DNA from: Pseudomonas sp. R4-35-07 | Lineage (GTDB): Bacteria; Pseudomonadota; Gammaproteobacteria; Pseudomonadales; Pseudomonadaceae | Reading direction: 5' to 3' | Length of the DNA stretch: 64,000 nt | Assembly: GCF_003852235.1 (NCBI RefSeq) | Contig: NZ_CP027732.1 | Span: 496,001-560,000 of the forward strand | Shown: in pieces, positions 59,660 to 64,000 of the stretch | Position numbering within the stretch: position 1 is the stretch's first letter | Layout of the letters: each line of letters starts with the position of its first letter | Made by a program: the position numbers and the translations under genes | The notes under the pieces: generated by a model | What the model was told of the DNA's origin: nothing | Seen by the model: the letters and a program-made list of their open reading frames with translations, nothing else | The model's database searches: none

Positions 59660-61306
59660 TTACAGCAGCATGGTGCGGATGTCGTTCAGCAGCTGGCTCA
59701 GGCGCTGGGTGAAGCGTGCCGCCGCCGCGCCGTTGATCACGCGGTGATCGTAGGACAGCGACAGTGGCAGCATCAGCTTGGGCTGGAACGCTTTACCGTC
59801 CCAGACTGGCTGGATAGTTGCCTTGGACACACCCAGGATCGCCACTTCCGGCGCGTTGACGATTGGCGTGAAGCCAGTACCGCCAATATGCCCGAGGCTG
59901 GAGATGGTGAAGCACGCGCCCTGCATGTCGTCCGGGGTGAGCTTCTTGTCGCGGGCCTTGGCGGCCAACGCAGCAGCCTCGGCAGCCAGTTGCAGCAGGC
60001 TCTTCTGGTCGACGTTCTTGATGACCGGTACCAGCAGGCCGTCAGGCGTGTCTACCGCAAAGCCGATGTGCACGTACTTCTTGCGAATGATCGCCTTGCC
60101 GCTTGGCGCCAGCGAGCTGTTGAAGTCCGGCAGTTCCTTGAGCAGATGCGCACAGGCCTTGAGCAGCAGAGGCAACACGGTCAGTTTCACGCCGGCCTTC
60201 TCGGCCACGGCTTTCTGCGCAACGCGGAAAGCTTCCAGGTCGGTGATATCGGCCTGGTCGAACTGAGTCACGTGCGGGATGTTCAGCCAGCTCGCGTGCA
60301 GACCTGCCGCGCCGATTTGCATCAGGCGGGTCATCGGCACTTCTTCGATTTCGCCGAAACGGCTGAAATCCACGGTGCGGATCGGCGGAATGCCCGAGCC
60401 ACCGGTAGCGCCGCCGGCAGCTGGCGCTTCCTTGGCTTTCTGCATCATGGCCTTGACGTAGGCCTGCACGTCTTCCTTCAGTACACGGCCGTGAGGGCCG
60501 CTGGCCGAGACGGCGCCCAGCTCGACACCAAACTCACGGGCCAGCTGACGCACGGCAGGGCCGGCGTGAACCTTGGCACCGCTTGGCGCGGGTGCGGCGG
60601 CAGCAGGAGCCGGTGCAGCTTCGGCTTTGGCAGCCGGCGCAGGCGCGGCAGCGGCCGGAGCAGCTTCAGCCTTGGCCGCAGCCGGAGCGGCGGCAGGTGC
60701 TGGAGCAGCAGGCGCTGCGCCTTGTACTTTCAGCTTGAGGATGAAATCGCCAGTGCCGACTTCGTCTTCCAGCTTGACCGCAATGCTTTCGACCACGCCG
60801 GCAGCCGGCGATGGGATCTCCATGGAGGCCTTGTCGGACTCCAGGGTGATCAGCGACTGGTCGGCTTCGACGGTGTCGCCGACCTTGACCAGCAGCTCGA
60901 TGATCTTGGCCTTGCCCGACGAGCCAATGTCCGGAACATGGATGTCCTGAACGGTGGCGGCGGCAGGTGCAGCGGCCGGGGCTGGAGCAGCCTCGGCAGC
61001 AGCAGGCTTTTCAGCAGCCGGTGCAGGTGCAGCAGCGGCAGCAGGAGCCGCCGCAGGGGCCGCATCAGCGGCACCTTCGATTTCCAGCTCCAGCAGTTCG
61101 TCGCCTTCTTTCAGGCGGTCGCCCAGCTTCACTTTCAGGCTTTTGACCACGCCGGCCTTGGGAGCAGGGATTTCCATGCTCGCCTTGTCCGACTCCAGGG
61201 TCAGGATGCTCTGGTCGGCTTCGACGGTGTCGCCAACCTTCACAAACAGCTCGATTACTTCACCTTCACCGCTGCCGATGTCAGGTACGCGAATGAGTTC
61301 GCTCAC
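59660..61306 (-). CDS. aceF: Dihydrolipoamide acetyltransferase, E2 of pyruvate dehydrogenase
   Basis: Core subunit of the pyruvate dehydrogenase complex (548 residues). It has two lipoyl domains, each with the lipoylated Lys in ESDKASMEIP (about residues 40 and 155), joined by Ala-Pro-rich linkers. An E1/E3-binding domain follows (GPAVRQLAREFGVELGAVSA), then the catalytic domain with DHRVINGAAAARF near the C-terminus. The GTG start at 61306 is supported by GAGGAG. It lies 11 bp after aceE in one operon that ends in the terminator at 59563-59592. Confidence 0.97.
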   Translation of the reverse strand: MSELIRVPDIGSGEGEVIELFVKVGDTVEADQSILTLESDKASMEIPAPKAGVVKSLKVKLGDRLKEGDELLELEIEGAADAAPAAAPAAAAAPAPAAEKPAAAEAAPAPAAAPAAATVQDIHVPDIGSSGKAKIIELLVKVGDTVEADQSLITLESDKASMEIPSPAAGVVESIAVKLEDEVGTGDFILKLKVQGAAPAAPAPAAAPAAAKAEAAPAAAAPAPAAKAEAAPAPAAAAPAPSGAKVHAGPAVRQLAREFGVELGAVSASGPHGRVLKEDVQAYVKAMMQKAKEAPAAGGATGGSGIPPIRTVDFSRFGEIEEVPMTRLMQIGAAGLHASWLNIPHVTQFDQADITDLEAFRVAQKAVAEKAGVKLTVLPLLLKACAHLLKELPDFNSSLAPSGKAIIRKKYVHIGFAVDTPDGLLVPVIKNVDQKSLLQLAAEAAALAAKARDKKLTPDDMQGACFTISSLGHIGGTGFTPIVNAPEVAILGVSKATIQPVWDGKAFQPKLMLPLSLSYDHRVINGAAAARFTQRLSQLLNDIRTMLL

Positions 61307-61317
61307 AAAAAATCTCC

Positions 61318-63963
61318 TCAGCAGTCCAGTGGGTTGCGTTTTTCCGGGTTGATCCCGAACTTGACGATGGCGTCAGCCACCACCTTGGGTTCGATCTCAC
61401 CACGGTCAGCCAAGGCTTCCAGGGCTGCCAACACCACGAAGTGACGGTCGACTTCGAAGAAGTGACGCAGCTTCTTGCGGCTGTCACTGCGGCCGAAACC
61501 GTCGGTGCCCAGGACTTTGAATTCCTTGGACGGGACCCACTGGCGAATTTGTTCAGCAAACAGTTTCATGTAGTCGGTAGAGGCAATGACTGGACCCTTA
61601 CGGCCGGCCAGGCACTCTTCGACATAGCTCAGTGCAGGCTTCTGACCCGGGTGCAGGCGGTTGCTGCGCTCCACGGCCAGGCCGTCGCGACGCAGTTCGT
61701 TGAAGCTGGTAACGCTCCACACGTCGGCGCCGACGTTGAACTCGTCACGCAGGATCTTCGCCGCTTCACGCACTTCGCGCAGGATGGTGCCGGAGCCCAT
61801 CAGCTGTACGTGGTGCGCCGCTTCCTTGGTGTCTTCTTCGAGCAGGTACATGCCCTTGATGATGCCTTCCTCGACACCGGCCGGCATGGCTGGCTGCTGG
61901 TAGGACTCGTTCATCACGGTGATGTAGTAGAAAACGTCCTGCTGCTCTTCGGTCATCTTCTTCATGCCGTCCTGGATGATCACCGCCAGCTCATAGCCGT
62001 AGGTTGGATCAAAGGTGCGGCAGTTCGGGATGGTGGCAGCCAGGATGTGGCTGTGACCGTCTTCGTGTTGCAGGCCTTCGCCGTTGAGCGTGGTACGCCC
62101 GGCGGTACCGCCGATCAGGAAGCCACGGGTACGGCTGTCGCCTGCTGCCCAAGCCAGGTCGCCAATGCGCTGGAAGCCGAACATCGAGTAGAAGATGTAG
62201 AACGGCAGCATCGGCTGGTTGTGGCTGGAGTACGAAGTACCGGCAGCGATGAAGGAGCTCATGGCGCCCGCTTCGTTGATGCCTTCTTCGAGGATCTGGC
62301 CCTTCTTGTCTTCCTTGTAGAACATCACCTGGTCTTTATCGACTGGCTCGTAGAGCTGGCCGACGGAGGAGTAGATGCCCAACTGACGGAACATGCCTTC
62401 CATACCGAAGGTACGGGCTTCGTCCGGGATGATCGGCACGATACGCGAGCCGATTTCCTTGTCCTTGACCAGCTGCGCGAGAATCCGCACGAAGGCCATG
62501 GTGGTGGAGATTTCGCGGTCGCCCGAGCCGTCCAGGATAGCCTTGAGGGTATCGAGTGGCGGCGTCGGGATGCTCATGCTCTTGGCGCGGCGTTGCGGCA
62601 CGAAACCGCCCAGTGCAGTGCGACGCTCGCTGAGGTAGCGGGCTTCGGCGCTGTTCGGCTCAGGCTTGAAGAACGGCAGGTTCTCCAGCTCTTCGTCCTT
62701 GACCGGGATGTCGAAGCGGTCGCGGAACAGCTTCAGGCTGTCAACGTCGACTTTCTTGGTGTTGTGCGCGGTGTTCTTCGCTTCGCCGGCACCGGTGCCA
62801 TAACCCTTGATGGTCTTGGCCAGGATGACGGTCGGTTGCTCTTTGTGGTTGACCGCTTCGTGGTACGCCGCGTAGACCTTGTACGGGTCGTGGCCGCCAC
62901 GGTTGAGCTTCCAGATCTCGTCGTCGGACAGATCAGCAACCATCGCCTTGAGTTCAGGCGTGTTGAAGAAGTGTTCACGCACGAACGCGCCGTCTTTGGC
63001 CTTGTAGTTCTGGTACTCGCCGTCGATGACTTCGTCCATGCGACGTTGCAGGATACCGTCGACATCCTTGGCCAGCAGCGGGTCCCAGAAACGGCCCCAG
63101 ATGACTTTGGTCACATTCCAATGTGCACCGCGGAACACGCCTTCGAGTTCCTGGATGATCTTGCCATTGCCGCGAACCGGGCCGTCGAGGCGCTGCAGGT
63201 TGCAGTTGATGACGAAGATCAGGTTGTCCAGCTTCTCGCGGCCGGCCAGGGAGATGGCGCCCAGGGATTCCGGCTCGTCGCACTCGCCGTCGCCCAGGAA
63301 GCACCAGACTTTCTGCTTGCCTTCGGGAATGAAGCCACGGGCTTCCAGGTACTTCATGAAACGTGCCTGGTAGATCGCCTGGATCGGGCCCAGGCCCATG
63401 GATACCGTCGGGAACTGCCAGAAATCAGGCATCAGCCAAGGGTGCGGGTAGGACGACAGGCCCTGACCGTCGACTTCCTGGCGGAAGTTGTTCATTTGTT
63501 CTTCGCTGATGCGACCTTCCATGAACGCACGAGCGTAGACACCTGGCGAGGTGTGGCCCTGGAAGTAGATAAGGTCGCCGCCGTGTTCGTCGGTCGGGGC
63601 CTGGAAGAAGTAGTTGAAGCCAATGTCATACAGGGTTGCGCTGGAGGCGAAGCTGGAGATGTGACCGCCCAGGTCCGAATCCTTCAAGTTCGTGCGCATT
63701 ACCATCGCCATGGCGTTCCAACGTACCAGCGAGCGAATGCGGCGTTCCATGAACAGGTCGCCAGGCATGCGTGCTTCGTGGGTAACGGGGATGGTGTTGC
63801 GGTATGGCGTGGTGATGGCGTAAGGCAATTGCGAGCCGCTGCGGGTCGCGAGTTCGCCCATACGGGTCATCAGGTAGTGAGCACGGTCTTCGCCTTCTTT
63901 GTCGAGAACCGATTCCAGGGCGTCCAGCCATTCCTGGGTTTCGACGGGATCGAGGTCTTGCAT
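61318..63963 (-). CDS. aceE: Pyruvate dehydrogenase E1 component
   Basis: Homodimeric thiamine-diphosphate E1 of 881 residues, which decarboxylates pyruvate and acetylates the lipoyl groups of AceF. The ThDP/Mg motif GDGECDEPESLGA...NCNLQRLDGP is visible near residue 230. Other conserved parts are GHTSPGVYARAFMEGR and the C-terminal FGRSDSRKKLRHFFEVD. The ATG at 63963 is preceded by GGAG. The gene is complete, and its promoter lies beyond the right edge. Confidence 0.97.
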   Translation of the reverse strand: MQDLDPVETQEWLDALESVLDKEGEDRAHYLMTRMGELATRSGSQLPYAITTPYRNTIPVTHEARMPGDLFMERRIRSLVRWNAMAMVMRTNLKDSDLGGHISSFASSATLYDIGFNYFFQAPTDEHGGDLIYFQGHTSPGVYARAFMEGRISEEQMNNFRQEVDGQGLSSYPHPWLMPDFWQFPTVSMGLGPIQAIYQARFMKYLEARGFIPEGKQKVWCFLGDGECDEPESLGAISLAGREKLDNLIFVINCNLQRLDGPVRGNGKIIQELEGVFRGAHWNVTKVIWGRFWDPLLAKDVDGILQRRMDEVIDGEYQNYKAKDGAFVREHFFNTPELKAMVADLSDDEIWKLNRGGHDPYKVYAAYHEAVNHKEQPTVILAKTIKGYGTGAGEAKNTAHNTKKVDVDSLKLFRDRFDIPVKDEELENLPFFKPEPNSAEARYLSERRTALGGFVPQRRAKSMSIPTPPLDTLKAILDGSGDREISTTMAFVRILAQLVKDKEIGSRIVPIIPDEARTFGMEGMFRQLGIYSSVGQLYEPVDKDQVMFYKEDKKGQILEEGINEAGAMSSFIAAGTSYSSHNQPMLPFYIFYSMFGFQRIGDLAWAAGDSRTRGFLIGGTAGRTTLNGEGLQHEDGHSHILAATIPNCRTFDPTYGYELAVIIQDGMKKMTEEQQDVFYYITVMNESYQQPAMPAGVEEGIIKGMYLLEEDTKEAAHHVQLMGSGTILREVREAAKILRDEFNVGADVWSVTSFNELRRDGLAVERSNRLHPGQKPALSYVEECLAGRKGPVIASTDYMKLFAEQIRQWVPSKEFKVLGTDGFGRSDSRKKLRHFFEVDRHFVVLAALEALADRGEIEPKVVADAIVKFGINPEKRNPLDC

Positions 63964-64000
63964 GGCTTGCTCCAGGGCGGAAAGGCTACCAGAATCGGTT

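Noticed and set aside
59660..59720. Loss of a catalytic residue in AceF (Asn in DHRVINGA where E. coli has Asp)
   Set aside because: Asn at this position is, to my knowledge, normal in Azotobacter and Pseudomonas E2 proteins, so it is not a defect.

Overview
The window is high-GC Pseudomonas DNA, most likely from the P. fluorescens group. The evidence is gene content (betIBA with betT and cbcXWV, aceEF, dipA-msrA-rlmJ, putA/putP) and the many copies of a REP/REPIN repeat with the core TGTGGGAGGGGGCTTGC. The two ends look like ordinary core chromosome. The middle is accessory. No rRNA, tRNA, CRISPR array, transposase or prophage was seen.

Layout. 1-10.5 kb is an osmoprotectant and choline block: betA (runs off the left edge), betB, betI, a palindromic BetI-type operator, divergent betT, the cbcXWV ABC transporter and a serine dehydratase. 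Choline is imported by BetT or CbcXWV and oxidised by BetA and BetB to glycine betaine. Betaine can be demethylated to glycine and serine, which explains the serine dehydratase as neighbour. 10.5-13.4 kb holds an MFS exporter with a divergent LysR regulator, an orphan PemK/MazF-like protein and a candidate small RNA.

13.4-31 kb is one leftward, translationally coupled operon of 20 genes that has the composition of an aryl polyene (APE/xanthomonadin/flexirubin-like) pigment cluster. It contains a chain-length-factor-like protein, two acyl carrier proteins, two complete ketosynthases, a ketoreductase, hotdog dehydratases, an AMP-dependent ligase, an acyltransferase and a glycosyltransferase, a thioesterase, a methyltransferase, a LolA-like carrier, an MMPL exporter and lipoproteins. 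Unusual members are an aromatic amino acid ammonia-lyase, a flavoprotein carrying a halogenase WxWxIP motif, and a ligase fused to a dehydratase domain. The likely product is a membrane-anchored aryl polyene. The starter would be an aromatic acid, possibly made from tyrosine, phenylalanine or histidine by the lyase.

31-34.2 kb holds an orphan ParA-like ATPase, a small protein behind a long structured leader, trxC and a higBA toxin-antitoxin pair with two operator-like palindromes. 34.2-45.4 kb carries selO, an mscK-type channel, a CvrA/NhaP2 antiporter, a chemoreceptor with a FliA-type promoter, a zapB-like/zapA pair and an acyl-CoA dehydrogenase. 45.6-51.5 kb is the divergent put locus with repeated PutA half-sites. 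51.7-54.5 kb is a vgrG-DUF4123 pair with no effector gene behind it. 54.6-64 kb is rlmJ, a 199-bp tandem repeat carrying REPINs, msrA, dipA and aceF-aceE.

The most interesting material is the APE-type operon and its odd enzymes, two probable structured RNAs (13.3 kb and 32.3-32.5 kb), REP sequence forming the 5' end of a coding region in the operon, and composite repeats that sit inside REP sequences at 41.0 and 45.5 kb.
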